Shown in pieces: positions 1 through 10,451 of a DNA stretch of 64,000 nt. Source of the DNA: Ruegeria profundi (lineage in GTDB: Bacteria > Pseudomonadota > Alphaproteobacteria > Rhodobacterales > Rhodobacteraceae); the NCBI RefSeq assembly GCF_001507545.1, contig NZ_LQBP01000013.1:1-64000 (forward strand), in the 5' to 3' direction. The notes under the pieces were generated by a model, which had not been told where the DNA came from, did not search any database, and was given only the letters and a program-made list of their open reading frames with translations. A program made the translations under genes and the position numbers. Each line of letters opens with the position of its first letter. Position 1 is the first letter of the stretch.

Positions 1-229
1 AGGGCGCCAATGTCGCCCATAAACCGAGGCTGGCCGACGTAGACGGCAGAAAACCTTCAGCAAGGAGAAATTACGCGAGTTTCCACACACCCTCGGCTCA
101 TAGCCGACAAACGCCGCTATCTGAAGCAATACCCGTTTTTTGGTTGGCCTGAATTGACCGGCCCATTTTGATTGTAAGCGCATTATTGGCCTGAAACCCA
201 TCGGGATGATCGTTTGCTGCGCTTCTCAT

Positions 230-2362
230 TCATTTCTTCTCGAAACGGTAAACGCCATCCCAAGTGGCCGGTGGTTTAAACGCGAAACGGCTGCAACGTT
301 CGATAAAGACATCTACAAGAAGCTTGTTAGTTGCGATTTCTCGATGCGTCTGGAGGGCTTCCAATGCATCAGACCATTTTCCAGACTGATACAAATCATA
401 GCATACACGCCATTCTTCGAGCTCGCGTTTCTTGGCTACGCTTGCCAGAAAGCCACTCTCATCATCTTTTTCCGCGATTAGTTCAAAGATACGACTAGGA
501 AAACTAGTTCCGGCAGGCACAACATGGTCAACTTCGCGCAGCAAAAACATGCTCTCGACATGAACAGCGACATCTGACGACACGAGAATCCTTGTACCGT
601 AAACTTTGTTCAACCCTTCCAGTCTGGAAGCAAAATTTACGGCAGCACCCAGTGCTGTGTATTGCAATCTCGAAAGAGACCCAACGTTACCGACCACTAC
701 GCGACCGGTGTGTAGGCCGAAACGTGTGTGCAACGGACGTAATGGTAACGCTTCCTCATCAGAATTGAGTTTCGCCTCAGCCTGCAAACAAGCCAAAGCT
801 GCTCTGCAAGCATGAACAGGGTGATCAGTATCATCGAGCGGAGCATTCCACAGAGCCATAATGGCATCGCCGATGTACTTATCCACGGTACCCTGATTGC
901 CGGATATCTCTTTTTCCATTGCTTCGAAATACTCGGACAAAGCAGGCATCAGAACTTCGGGTTCAAGCCCCTCGGTTTGGCGCGTAAAGCCTTTGAGGTC
1001 GGCGAACATAAGGGTCACGTCGCGCGACTCTCCCCCAACGCTAATTCTCTCTGCTTTCGAAAGGATAGAGCGCACCAGCTCCTTCGGTACGAACGCACCG
1101 AAACTCGACAATCCAGCTTTCATACTTGCAATGGCTGCTCCGAGTTCGGCGACTTCCTGAATATTTGACTTCAGATTCAAGTTTTCACTCAATTCGAAGT
1201 TACTGACTTTTCTGGCTTCCTTTGCCACGCGCACGAGATTTTTGCTCAACAGACGGGCGACAACAAAGGTAAATGAGACAGCCAGAACCAAAGCAAGTAC
1301 GCCGATTTGCATGGCGCGAGTCGTGTTTCTTTTTATTTCTCCTATAAACTCATCTTCCGGCACTATGAGCCCGAGCGTGGGTTGGGCACCGAAGACTTCA
1401 GGGATAGGCATCACAGATGCGATATAGTTTCTTGCATCGGATGCTGGAGCTATGCGGAGAAAGCCCTGCTGACTGGTTCGCCATTTATCAATGACACTTT
1501 CAATAATTTGGCTACGACCTTCAATTAGCTCGTTCGTATTTGTACTCACGAAGCGCGGCTCTCCACCTTCGGATCGCGTGCTGGTGTAGGAAAGCAGGCG
1601 ACCTTCGCGATCTAGCATGAAAACCAAACCATGATCGCCGATCCTTATATCATCTAGGATTTGCGAAAGTGCCGATATTGTTATGTCGAGCGCAACGACG
1701 CCAAGCAATTTACCTTCGTCGTCGACTACGGCTTTTGAGAACGTTGCACCCAGACGTCCTGTGCTCTCAAACTGATAAAGCGGCGAAACGTAAACGCCGC
1801 TTTGCTCTAACGCCCCGCGATACCAAGGGCGTGTTCGAGGATCGTAGACAGTAGTGCCACTAAGAAATGGCGTCGCCAACGAACTGCCATTCGACCAAAA
1901 GTAAGTTTCGACACGGTCGCCAGATTGTTCTGAAATTATCCGTTGGACGCGATTCACTCCTTCCGGCACTGGCAAGGCGCTCTGTCCAAAAGTTTTCCAG
2001 TGTTTTGGAAGGTTTATATTTTGGAAAAAGTCGCCGGATTTTTCCTCTCCAAAATACAAGCCATAGTAGTGCTCATTACCTTGCATCTGCGAATAGAGCA
2101 CGTCCAAACCTGCACTTGAGCCAGCATACTCCTTAAACTTAGAAAGAAAGACCGACGCAGAAGATACGACACTTCCCGCTCCGCGTATTACGGTTAGCAT
2201 CTCATCTACTGACTGATTTCTTGCCTCGGCCATCCGCTCTTTCGCGGTACGAATGGCGAGTTCTTTGTTGCCAAAATAAAGAATGGCAACAAGCATTGTT
2301 GTTACGGCTAACGTGAGAAACGTGAATAACGTCGCAACACCGATATGGAGACGTACTTTCAT
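230..2362 (-). CDS. Membrane class III adenylate/guanylate cyclase with dCache sensor
   Basis: Predicted membrane receptor that converts ATP (or GTP) to a cyclic nucleotide in response to a periplasmic ligand. Residues about 8-30 form a first membrane helix, about 40-340 a dCache-like sensor, about 350-370 a second helix, followed by a HAMP-like linker. The FGAFVPKELV linker at 421-430 and a class III cyclase domain (about 445-630) follow. Both metal aspartates are visible (D455 in FADLKGFT, D499 in KYIGDAIMALW), together with K495 and the N576/R580 pair of AAVNFASR, so the enzyme should be active. The 710-aa length is normal for this architecture. It lies just downstream of the PsiE-like gene on the same strand. 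The ligand is unknown and the nucleotide (cAMP more likely) is inferred from the family. Confidence 0.9.
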   Translation of the reverse strand: MKVRLHIGVATLFTFLTLAVTTMLVAILYFGNKELAIRTAKERMAEARNQSVDEMLTVIRGAGSVVSSASVFLSKFKEYAGSSAGLDVLYSQMQGNEHYYGLYFGEEKSGDFFQNINLPKHWKTFGQSALPVPEGVNRVQRIISEQSGDRVETYFWSNGSSLATPFLSGTTVYDPRTRPWYRGALEQSGVYVSPLYQFESTGRLGATFSKAVVDDEGKLLGVVALDITISALSQILDDIRIGDHGLVFMLDREGRLLSYTSTRSEGGEPRFVSTNTNELIEGRSQIIESVIDKWRTSQQGFLRIAPASDARNYIASVMPIPEVFGAQPTLGLIVPEDEFIGEIKRNTTRAMQIGVLALVLAVSFTFVVARLLSKNLVRVAKEARKVSNFELSENLNLKSNIQEVAELGAAIASMKAGLSSFGAFVPKELVRSILSKAERISVGGESRDVTLMFADLKGFTRQTEGLEPEVLMPALSEYFEAMEKEISGNQGTVDKYIGDAIMALWNAPLDDTDHPVHACRAALACLQAEAKLNSDEEALPLRPLHTRFGLHTGRVVVGNVGSLSRLQYTALGAAVNFASRLEGLNKVYGTRILVSSDVAVHVESMFLLREVDHVVPAGTSFPSRIFELIAEKDDESGFLASVAKKRELEEWRVCYDLYQSGKWSDALEALQTHREIATNKLLVDVFIERCSRFAFKPPATWDGVYRFEKK

Positions 2363-2465
2363 ACCCTTAATTAGTCAAAATGTAGCAATAGAAGTCCAGT
2401 CGCGCGTTGCCTCACAAATAAGTATCTTGAGTGCATTGTTCCCTGAGGACAGAAAAATATTGGCA

Positions 2466-2939
2466 CTATTGTTCTTCCTTGGCTTCTTCAGCGCTCTTGG
2501 TTCGCCCAAACCGAACGCTAAAGGACGGCATATCGTGAACCAGCCAATAGGCGAGTGAACAAGCAATCACTAGAAGTGCAAGGCCGACCAGATCCAGTCC
2601 GCTGGTTTTTTCCGTATCGAGTATAATGACCTTTCGTGCGACGGCCATGAGCGCCGTCGCAACCACTATCTTCACATGGATTACGTCGTCGCGGAGATAG
2701 ATTGTGATGTTTACGAATATTTCGATAGCGATTAGCACCGCCATGAAGGCGCCAAAAGTAGCCAATATTTCAGAGATTGTCAGTATGAATACAGGCTGAT
2801 TGATTAGTTTCTGATAGAGGGTCCAGGCCACATCCAAGACGCCAAGTAGAATAACCAGAACCATCATTACGGCCAAAATACGGACGGCAAATCGAATTAC
2901 GACCTGAAGTTTTTCTACAAATGGATCCTTGTGTTCCAT
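2466..2939 (-). CDS. PsiE-family phosphate-starvation-inducible-like membrane protein
   Basis: A 157-aa integral membrane protein with about four hydrophobic segments (residues about 15-40, 48-72, 85-105, 118-138) and short charged ends. The layout and the segment FVNITIYLRDDVIHVK match the PsiE/DUF2495-type family, named after an E. coli phosphate-starvation gene; its biochemical role is unknown. It is followed on the same strand by the cyclase gene about 100 bp downstream, so the two may be co-transcribed. The neighbourhood (Na/Pi cotransporter, PPK2, Ca-type ATPase) fits a phosphate or ion-stress role, which is inference. Confidence 0.8.
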   Translation of the reverse strand: MEHKDPFVEKLQVVIRFAVRILAVMMVLVILLGVLDVAWTLYQKLINQPVFILTISEILATFGAFMAVLIAIEIFVNITIYLRDDVIHVKIVVATALMAVARKVIILDTEKTSGLDLVGLALLVIACSLAYWLVHDMPSFSVRFGRTKSAEEAKEEQ

Positions 2940-3374
2940 TTATCACTTCCCCTTCCTTGCTACGTCAGGACGCCAAATGGGCATTCTCTGCGCCACCATC
3001 GCTTGCTATCCAACGGAAATGTCCTGTACCATCAGCGTTTCGCTTCGGCTGAGCTTACCTCGACGATTTTTGGCATCACTCTAACGCCAGATGTCTTTTG
3101 TCCTACAGGACTGGCTCGCTAGCTCCGTTAAAAAAAAATTCCGAAATCCACATGGCCAACCACAAAAGAAACTACGATCTGCGTATGCCGCTACTTGCCG
3201 ATCGGCAGAAGCCGATGACTATTCTTGAGTTCGCTTCAAAACGCGCCGCAAACTACTCCTAGAGGCCAAAAAGGTTAGATTACTCCGTCGATAAACTTGG
3301 CAAGATCCTCCTTTCCACACAAAACAAGTGACCACCATTTTAGGGTTAACACTTTGAAACTACACTCTTTACAC
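2940..3374. other. Intergenic region, no gene recognised
   Basis: Separates the ends and starts of two minus-strand genes. It holds a run of nine A residues near 3128 and AT-rich sequence consistent with a promoter for the PsiE-like gene, but I see no RNA gene, repeat or credible reading frame. Confidence 0.4.
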
Positions 3375-6113
3375 TCAAACGAATTTAAGATTAAACATCT
3401 CCTTCAGGCCGGAAAGCACGAGTGTTGGAAGCGCCGCGACAAAGAACGTTCCCAACAGATGTGAAAGAGGCAACGGAACCGTGCCCAGAACGAAATGGCC
3501 CGGAGCAGAATAAATTGCCAACAACGATAAAACGATTGAAATGCCGACTGCGCCTAGCAGCACGGTGTTACCAAGCGGCGACTTTCGGTAAAGCGTCGTT
3601 GTAGTTCGCGCGTCAAAGACATGCCAGATTTGCGCAAATATGAGGGTCATGAATGCAGCTGTTTGCGCGTGCTCCAGAGAGGCGCCGCGTTCGAGAAACT
3701 CCTGAAACACATAGTAGGTCAGAAAACCCAATGCGCTCCCCCTAATCAGAATCCGCTCTTTCATTCCGCCACCAAACATGTCCTCGTCGCGCGGGCGTGG
3801 CGGGCGTCTCATTAGATCCGGCTCGCTTTTTTCAAATCCCAGCGCCAGTGCTGGTAAGCCATCTGAAACTAGGTTCACCCACAGGATCATAAGCGGTGTG
3901 ATCGGAAGGAGGGGGTCTGCGCCCATTAGCAGGAAAGCGAAAAGTATAGTGGTAACTTCCGCAACGTTGGCGGTCAGAGCTTGCCGGACGAATTTCAGTA
4001 GGTTGTCAAAGATTCTCCGGCCCTCACGAACAGCCGTGACAATAGTCGTGAAGTTATCATCCAGAAGGATCAACGCGGCGCTGTCCTTGGCAACCTGTGT
4101 CCCGGTTATCCCCATGGCGACACCTATGTCAGCAGCGCGAAGCGCAGGCGCATCGTTGACGCCATCTCCTGTCATCGCGGCCACTTCACCGTTGGTCTGA
4201 AGTGCCTTGACGATGCGAAGTTTGTGCTCGGGCGTCACGCGCGCAAACACAGCTGCGTTCTTCACAGCGCTATTTAGATCTTCGTCTTTCATTTGGTCGA
4301 GCTCGGCACCCGTGAATACGGCTTGCTGTGAACCCGAAATTACACCGATTCGCTCGGCTATCGCCTTGGCGGTGACTGCGTGATCCCCAGTAATCATAAC
4401 AGTACGAATTCCGGCACTGGTGGCTTCTGCTACGGCATGCGGGACTTCTTGTCGGGGGGGATCCATAATACCATGTATACCAGCGAGCACGATTTCCTGT
4501 TCGGGGTTGTCGTGATCCAGTTCGTCTGGGGAAACTTCGCGATACGCCACTGCCAAAGTTCTAAGAGCGCGCTCGCCAAAACTGTCAATGACATCTTCTA
4601 CATCAGCTCGTAGTTCAGGCGTTATATGGCGCTCCTCCTCGCCGATGCGGACCTTAACTGCTCGCGACAAAATTACGTCAGGAGCTCCTTTTGCAACCAA
4701 AACAGTTCGCCCGTCGGGGAGCTGTGCGAAGACAGACATCATTTTTCGTGTTGAATCGAATGGGAAGGATTGAAGAGCCTCGCTCCGACGAGCACTCAAT
4801 TCTTCGACATCAATTCCAGCCTTTGCCGCAGCGACCAGAAGCGCACCTTCAGTCGGGTTACCTTGCACCGAGGTCTCAGCACCTTCACCAATCAGCCGGG
4901 CATCATTGCAAAAAGCAGAGATCATCAGCACAGGCCACAACGCTGTCCCCTCTTCGACCTTTGTGGCTTGGTTTTTCGAGTCCAGAAATTCCCCTGACGT
5001 GTCAAAGCCCGCGCCACTTACCTCCCAGGTTTCGCCCCTAGCCCAAATGCGCATTACTTGCATTTGGTTTTGTGTAAGAGTTCCAGTCTTGTCAGAACAG
5101 ATAACAGACGTGGCGCCTAACGTTTCCACTGAAGACAGTTTTCGAGCCAGAGCGTTATTCGAAGCCATGTTCTGAGATCCGAGCGTCAAAAGTATTGTGA
5201 CGACAGTTGGTAGGCCTTCTGGAATGGCTGCTACTGACAGGGAAATGGCTGTATTCAGCATTTCAGCGAGGTCCATGCCGTTTATTACGCCGATGCCAAT
5301 GACGATAGCTACAACGATAAGGGCCGCGATAATGAGTACCTTCGAAAGTGCTTCGATTTTTAGCTGCAGCGGTGTCTTTGGTTCCTTAGCTGCTGACATC
5401 AGATCCGCGATATGGCCAACCTCGGTTCTCATGCCAGTTCCAACCACGACGCCTTCGCCGGTTCCACCTGTGACAAGGGTACTCATGAAGCCCATGTTGA
5501 GGCGATCGGCAAGAACGACCTCGTGATCGTTGATCCTGCGATCATGTTTGTCCACAGGTTCGGACTCTCCGGTTAGTGCAGCTTCATCGACCTGCATTCT
5601 GTTGGCTTGGAGAAAGCGAATGTCAGCGGCAAGGATATCACCTGTTTTAACTATCAATATGTCGCCGGGGACGAGATCAGAAGCAGCGATTTGTACCTGG
5701 TCACCATCCCTTCTTACCAAAGCCTGAGGGGCTGACATCTCGCGAAGTGCGGCGAGTGATTGTTCTGCCTTGAACTCTTGCCAAAACGAGATGAAGGCAT
5801 TGAAGATCGCGATCACGAAGATCGCCACGGCGTCAATCCAATGTCCGGTGAAAGCCGAAATAACCGCACCCACCATAAGGATTATTAGGAGCGGACTCTT
5901 AAATTGAACGAGCAGCATTTTCCACGCCGGTTCAGCCTCGGTTTCGGATAGACGGTTCAGTCCGTATCGGGAGAGGCGTTCCTTTGCGGTTTTCGAGCTC
6001 AAACCGTGTTTAGGATCTACAGCTAGTGTCTCGGTTAATGCAGTTTTCTCGATCACCCAAGGTGCTGTCGGAAGTGTGTCTCGGTCATCCGTGGCATGGT
6101 TAGCATGCTGCAT
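3375..6113 (-). CDS. P-type cation ATPase, type II (Ca2+-like)
   Basis: A 912-aa ATP-driven cation pump, the usual length for PMR1/SERCA-like bacterial type II P-type ATPases. It has the N-terminal cation ATPase domain (about 18-85), the TGES actuator motif at 181-184, PEGLP in M4 at 298-302, the phosphorylated Asp in DKTGTLT at 341-347, and a TGDGVND hinge. The M6 segment reads NLVSDGLPALALG, very close to the SERCA site-II sequence, which argues for Ca2+ rather than H+ or Na/K. The gene is monocistronic, with a divergent promoter region shared with the arginine operon. Expected location is the inner membrane, exporting Ca2+ (or Mn2+). Substrate is inferred from motifs. Confidence 0.9.
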   Translation of the reverse strand: MQHANHATDDRDTLPTAPWVIEKTALTETLAVDPKHGLSSKTAKERLSRYGLNRLSETEAEPAWKMLLVQFKSPLLIILMVGAVISAFTGHWIDAVAIFVIAIFNAFISFWQEFKAEQSLAALREMSAPQALVRRDGDQVQIAASDLVPGDILIVKTGDILAADIRFLQANRMQVDEAALTGESEPVDKHDRRINDHEVVLADRLNMGFMSTLVTGGTGEGVVVGTGMRTEVGHIADLMSAAKEPKTPLQLKIEALSKVLIIAALIVVAIVIGIGVINGMDLAEMLNTAISLSVAAIPEGLPTVVTILLTLGSQNMASNNALARKLSSVETLGATSVICSDKTGTLTQNQMQVMRIWARGETWEVSGAGFDTSGEFLDSKNQATKVEEGTALWPVLMISAFCNDARLIGEGAETSVQGNPTEGALLVAAAKAGIDVEELSARRSEALQSFPFDSTRKMMSVFAQLPDGRTVLVAKGAPDVILSRAVKVRIGEEERHITPELRADVEDVIDSFGERALRTLAVAYREVSPDELDHDNPEQEIVLAGIHGIMDPPRQEVPHAVAEATSAGIRTVMITGDHAVTAKAIAERIGVISGSQQAVFTGAELDQMKDEDLNSAVKNAAVFARVTPEHKLRIVKALQTNGEVAAMTGDGVNDAPALRAADIGVAMGITGTQVAKDSAALILLDDNFTTIVTAVREGRRIFDNLLKFVRQALTANVAEVTTILFAFLLMGADPLLPITPLMILWVNLVSDGLPALALGFEKSEPDLMRRPPRPRDEDMFGGGMKERILIRGSALGFLTYYVFQEFLERGASLEHAQTAAFMTLIFAQIWHVFDARTTTTLYRKSPLGNTVLLGAVGISIVLSLLAIYSAPGHFVLGTVPLPLSHLLGTFFVAALPTLVLSGLKEMFNLKFV

Positions 6114-6192
6114 AGAAGCCCCTTTCGTTACAACGTGGGTGCAAATCTTCGCGCAAACATAGCGCGAATCACCGCTAGTCTACTTCCTGCCC

Positions 6193-6239
6193 TCAATTTT
6201 TCACTTTCCGTTGAGCCATTTTGGTTCGCCAAAAATTGA
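6193..6239. promoter_or_regulatory. Nested inverted repeats upstream of the arginine operon
   Basis: An outer 9-bp perfect inverted repeat (TCAATTTTT at 6193-6201 and its complement at 6231-6239) encloses an inner dyad GAGCCA-TTT-TGGTTC at 6213-6227 with one mismatch. It lies 60-110 bp before the yfcC-like start and in the divergent gap with the P-type ATPase. The inner 15 bp recur almost exactly before the RND efflux genes. Probably a regulator-binding site; the regulator is unknown. Confidence 0.4.
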
Positions 6240-6299
6240 AACGAATCTAGATACATGCTCGTTTTTTTCACGTTGCTCCACCTCCAACGCGAGTATCAA

Positions 6300-7787
6300 A
6301 TGTCCAAATTCAAGTTTCCTACTGCATTTACAATCCTGTTTGCTCTGATCGCTATTGTAGCGGTGCTAACTTGGGTCATTCCTGCAGGCGAATACGAACG
6401 TCAAATGAACGAAGCTTTAGGCAGTGAAGCTCCTGTTCCGGGCACCTATCACGAAGTCGAGTCTAACCCCCAAGGACTAACTTCGGTCATTCTCGCACCA
6501 ATTGCAGGGATGTATGACCCTGGGCTTCTCGGAAGCTCTTCAAGTGCAGCAATAGACGTCGCGCTCTTCGTTTTGGTTATTGGCGGCTTTCTGATGGTCT
6601 TGACCAAAACTGGTGCCATCGACGCCGGCATTGGGTGGTTGCTACACAGGCTTGAAGGCCGCGAGATTTTAATGATCCCGATTCTGATGATCGCATTTGC
6701 ATTTGGCGGCACCAGCTACGGCATGGCTGAGGAAACACTGGCGTTTTATGCTCTCATAATTCCGGTTTTCATACGCGCGGGATATGATTCAGTCACCGGT
6801 GTTGCCGTGATCATGCTAGGAGCTGGTATCGGCACTCTTGGCTCAACATTCAACGCGTTTGCGACAGTCGTCGCTTCGCAAGGCGCTGGTATTCCATTTA
6901 CGACTGGCATCGTTCTAAGGTTTATTATCCTCATACTCTGCTTGGCAGCTGGCATCGCTTTTGTCATGAGATACGCAAAGCGAGTAAAGGTCGATCCTTC
7001 TGCATCTGTGGTTGCGGATCAAGCCGAGGAAAACAGAAGGCATTTTCTTAAGGGGTCGGCCGGCGATGATGCTTTGCCAGAGTTGACTCGAACCCGTTCT
7101 ATTATCCTGCTCTTGTTCGGCATTACGTTTGCAATAATGATCTATGGTGTTGTGGTTTTGGGGTGGTGGATGGCCGAGATGTCTGGCCTGTTCCTTGTGA
7201 TGTCCATCATCGTTTGGTGGGTCGGAAAAATGGACGAAGGGTCCCGTATGGACGAGGCGACCTTTGTGGAAACCTTCGTCGATGGTGCCCGCGATCTGCT
7301 GGGGGTTGCGCTGATCATCGGTGTCGCGCGCGGCGTGGTCGTGATCATGGACGCGGGCAAAATCACCGATACCATCCTTGCCGGAGCTGAGGGCTTTGTC
7401 TCGGGGCTGAGCGAGTTTGCCTTTATCAACGCTATGTTTGGCATTCAGATTTTGATGTCATTCCTGGTGCCGTCCTCATCTGGGCTGGCCACGCTTTCGA
7501 TGCCGATCATGGCGCCACTGGCAGACTTTGCGGGCGTCGGCCGTGACCTTGTGGTGACTGCCTATCAATCAGCCAACGGATGGGTGAACCTTTTCAATCC
7601 GACATTTGCCGTCGTCATGGGAGGGCTAGCCATTGGCCGCGTGTCATATGACAGGTGGCTACGTTTTGTTTTCCCGCTGCTCGTAATTCTGGCCGTGATC
7701 ATCTGCGCCGCACTTACCGTTGGGGCCATTACTGATCCGGGGATCGACGGGTCCACAACCGAGACTTCAGACACGACATCGAACTGA
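6300..7787 (+). CDS. YfcC-family permease, likely arginine/ornithine transport
   Basis: A polytopic inner-membrane permease of the YfcC/DcuC-related (C4-dicarboxylate anaerobic carrier) superfamily. It begins MSKFKFPTAFTILF and continues with WVIPAGEYER, both family signatures, and has roughly 11-12 hydrophobic segments over 495 residues. An ATG 45 bp upstream is in frame but gives an unusual leader, so the MSKF start is preferred. YfcC members beside arginine deiminase genes are taken to move arginine or ornithine, which is the best guess here. It leads a five-gene run with only 9 bp to the next gene. By eye the first 900 bp are AT-rich and the last 600 bp distinctly GC-rich. Confidence 0.85.
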   Translation: MSKFKFPTAFTILFALIAIVAVLTWVIPAGEYERQMNEALGSEAPVPGTYHEVESNPQGLTSVILAPIAGMYDPGLLGSSSSAAIDVALFVLVIGGFLMVLTKTGAIDAGIGWLLHRLEGREILMIPILMIAFAFGGTSYGMAEETLAFYALIIPVFIRAGYDSVTGVAVIMLGAGIGTLGSTFNAFATVVASQGAGIPFTTGIVLRFIILILCLAAGIAFVMRYAKRVKVDPSASVVADQAEENRRHFLKGSAGDDALPELTRTRSIILLLFGITFAIMIYGVVVLGWWMAEMSGLFLVMSIIVWWVGKMDEGSRMDEATFVETFVDGARDLLGVALIIGVARGVVVIMDAGKITDTILAGAEGFVSGLSEFAFINAMFGIQILMSFLVPSSSGLATLSMPIMAPLADFAGVGRDLVVTAYQSANGWVNLFNPTFAVVMGGLAIGRVSYDRWLRFVFPLLVILAVIICAALTVGAITDPGIDGSTTETSDTTSN

Positions 7788-7796
7788 GCCGTCGCA

Positions 7797-9176
7797 ATGA
7801 CCGATCGCTCCGCTCCAGAAACGACTTCGGCATCGGGCGCTCTTGGGCTGACGGCCTGTATCGCTTTGGTCGTTGGGAACATGATCGGGTCCGGAGTTTT
7901 CCTGCTTCCAGCTTCTCTCGCGCCATTTGGACCAATTGCGATAGGCGGGTGGATTTTGACCTCGGCAGGGGCACTGGTTCTGGCAATCATCTTTGGTCGA
8001 TTGTCGCGTGTCGTCTCCAAACCGGGCGGTCCCTACGCATATTCTCAGGAAGCCTTTGGCGACTTTGCGGGCTTCATCATCGCTTGGGGATATTGGATCG
8101 CGCTTTGGACTGGCAATGCCGCCGTCGCTGTGGCTCTTGTGGGATACCTTGGATTCTTGTTTCCGGTCCTCGTCGAAGTCCCGATGTACGGACTCGCCAC
8201 GGCCCTGGTTGCGATCTGGTCACTGACTTTGATCAACATTCGTGGCGTCGAGGAGGCCGGGCTGGTTCAGATTGTAACAACCGTGCTCAAGCTTGTACCA
8301 CTTATCCTGATTGGCACGCTGGGCATCTTTTGGATCAATCCCGAGAATTACATGCCGGTAAACCAGAGCGGGACAACTGCGGTTTCCGCGATATCGGCGG
8401 CGGCAGCATTAACTCTTTGGGCTTATCTGGGGCTAGAGTCGGCCACCGTACCGTCCGGCGATGTGATTGAGTCCGAAAAAACCATTCCACGTGCCACTGT
8501 CATCGGCGTCATCATTGCGGCATGTGTGTACATATCGGTTACGGCCGTTTCGATGGGCGTTCTTCCAGCGGATACCCTTGGCGTCTCGGCAGCCCCGCTG
8601 GCTGCAGTCGGCGAGGTGATGTTCGGAACCTTTGGCGGCGTCCTTGTTGCGGTGGGCGCGGTGATTTCGACGTTTGGTACCCTTAATGGCTTTACGCTTC
8701 TCAGCGGACAGGTTCCATATGGTGCCGCATTGGATCGCGTCTTCCCTGCAGCCTTGGGCCAAAAATCCAAGTTTGGAACGCCTGCTAATGCGTTAATCCT
8801 GTCGAACGCGCTAGCCTCGGTTCTGATCATCATGAACTATGCGCAAGGGCTGGTCGCCGCATTCAACTTTGTCATTTTGCTCGCCGTTGTCGCCAGCCTG
8901 TTGCCCTATGCCATCTGCTCTGTGGCCGAGATTTTGATCCGTCTGAAAGGCGGGCAGGTCTTGCATGGCCCGGAACTGGCGAAGGTCGCCGTGCTGGGCG
9001 CGCTTGGGTTCATTTATTCGGTCTGGGCCTTCATCGGCTCAGGCGCTGAAACTGTTTTGGTTGGCTCCGTCCTGTTGCTTATGGGCGTGCCCATCCACGT
9101 CTGGGTCCGCTGGAGCCAGGCCAATGAAATTGAAGACATTCAGAAAAAGGATAGTTCGAAAGGAGAGTTGCAATGA
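7797..9176 (+). CDS. APC-superfamily amino-acid permease, AdiC/ArcD-like
   Basis: A 459-aa amino acid/polyamine/organocation permease with about 12 membrane segments. Near the N terminus it carries the [19 protein letters not shown] motif of the AdiC/ArcD/PotE branch, in which the GSG of helix 1 contacts the substrate. In this position it most likely exchanges external arginine for ornithine, or agmatine-type antiport. Its stop overlaps the arcA start by 4 bp (ATGA), so the two are translationally coupled. Having two transporters of different families in one operon is notable. Confidence 0.87.
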   Translation: MTDRSAPETTSASGALGLTACIALVVGNMIGSGVFLLPASLAPFGPIAIGGWILTSAGALVLAIIFGRLSRVVSKPGGPYAYSQEAFGDFAGFIIAWGYWIALWTGNAAVAVALVGYLGFLFPVLVEVPMYGLATALVAIWSLTLINIRGVEEAGLVQIVTTVLKLVPLILIGTLGIFWINPENYMPVNQSGTTAVSAISAAAALTLWAYLGLESATVPSGDVIESEKTIPRATVIGVIIAACVYISVTAVSMGVLPADTLGVSAAPLAAVGEVMFGTFGGVLVAVGAVISTFGTLNGFTLLSGQVPYGAALDRVFPAALGQKSKFGTPANALILSNALASVLIIMNYAQGLVAAFNFVILLAVVASLLPYAICSVAEILIRLKGGQVLHGPELAKVAVLGALGFIYSVWAFIGSGAETVLVGSVLLLMGVPIHVWVRWSQANEIEDIQKKDSSKGELQ

Positions 9177-10396
9177 AGCTCGGCGTTCATTCCGAGATCG
9201 GAAAGCTCAACAAGGTGATTGTCTCGCGCCCTTCACTGGCGCATGACCGACTGACACCGCGAAATTGCGAAGAGCTTTTGTTCGATGACGTGATCTGGGT
9301 CGAACAAGCTCGCAAAGACCACGCCGAGTTCTGCTCGCTCATGCGCGAACGCGGGGTCGAGGTTTACGACATTCAGGATCTTTTGGCTGAAGTGCTTACT
9401 GATAGTAGCGCTAGATCTTTCATGCTTGATCGATTGATCATTCCAAAAATTGTTGGCCTTGGCGTGTCTGTTGAGATGAGGGCTTGGTTGGACGAGATGA
9501 AAGCTGCGGATCTCGCGCGCCACATGCTTGGGGGTATCATATTCGCGGAATTACCCAAGGGAACCATTGACCCAAAATTCGACGATTTGATCACCCAGAG
9601 TGAGTTCGTATTGCCCGCTGTGCCTAACGCCCTTTTCCAGCGCGATCCTTCGTGTTGGATATTCAACGGTGTGACAACGAACCCGATGTTTTGGCCTGCT
9701 CGCAAACCTGAGACCTTAATGATGCGTGCGGTGTATAAATTCCATCCGATGTTTAAGGAAGCCGAGTTTGATATCTGGTGGGGCGACAGCGATGAGGATT
9801 TTGCCAATGCCTCAGTCGAAGGCGGTGACGTGCAGCCTGTAGGTAAAGGAACCGTGTTTATCGGAATGGGTGAACGAACGACGAGTCATGCTGTTACCCT
9901 TCTCGCGCAGGCACTATTCGAGAAAGGCGGGGCAGAGAGAGTAGTCGCCTGCGCGATGCCAAAAAGCCGCGCGGCCATGCATCTGGATACCGTCTTCACT
10001 TGTCTTGACCACGACAAAGTGACTGCATTCACGGAAGTCGCGGATCAGATCACGTGCATTTCACTACGCCCAGACGACAAGAAACTGTTCGATGCAAGGG
10101 TCGAAGAAGGACACCTGTTCGACGTTTACAAAGAAGCACTGGGGCTGAACTCGCTGGAGGTCATCTCGACAGGTGGTAACGAGTTCCAGGCCGAGCGCGA
10201 GCAATGGGATGACGGCAACAACGTAGTGGCCCTCTCGCCCGGTGTTGTCGTTGGCTATGCACGTAACACGTTTACGAACGGCAAGATGCGCGCAGCCGGT
10301 GTCGAGGTGATCGAAATCTCGGGTCAGGAACTGGGGCGTGGTCGCGGTGGTGGCCACTGTATGACCTGCCCGATCGATCGCGACCCCGCCTATTGA
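9173..10396 (+). CDS. arcA: Arginine deiminase
   Basis: Hydrolyses L-arginine to citrulline and ammonia, the first step of the arginine deiminase pathway, in the cytoplasm. The 407-aa protein has the family landmarks [34 protein letters not shown] and the C-terminal [14 protein letters not shown]396 corresponds to the catalytic cysteine (C406 of the Pseudomonas enzyme). An AGGAGAG ribosome-binding site precedes the ATG, which overlaps the permease stop. OTC and carbamate kinase follow, completing the pathway. Confidence 0.96.
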   Translation: MKLGVHSEIGKLNKVIVSRPSLAHDRLTPRNCEELLFDDVIWVEQARKDHAEFCSLMRERGVEVYDIQDLLAEVLTDSSARSFMLDRLIIPKIVGLGVSVEMRAWLDEMKAADLARHMLGGIIFAELPKGTIDPKFDDLITQSEFVLPAVPNALFQRDPSCWIFNGVTTNPMFWPARKPETLMMRAVYKFHPMFKEAEFDIWWGDSDEDFANASVEGGDVQPVGKGTVFIGMGERTTSHAVTLLAQALFEKGGAERVVACAMPKSRAAMHLDTVFTCLDHDKVTAFTEVADQITCISLRPDDKKLFDARVEEGHLFDVYKEALGLNSLEVISTGGNEFQAEREQWDDGNNVVALSPGVVVGYARNTFTNGKMRAAGVEVIEISGQELGRGRGGGHCMTCPIDRDPAY

Positions 10397-10451
10397 ATTT
10401 ACCATGGGTGCAGCCCCCTGTGCCCACTGATTTTAGTTAGGGAGAGACAAA

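Noticed and set aside
3121..3140. A9 tract as rho-independent terminator
   Set aside because: On the plus strand it is an A-run without a preceding stable GC hairpin in the correct orientation.
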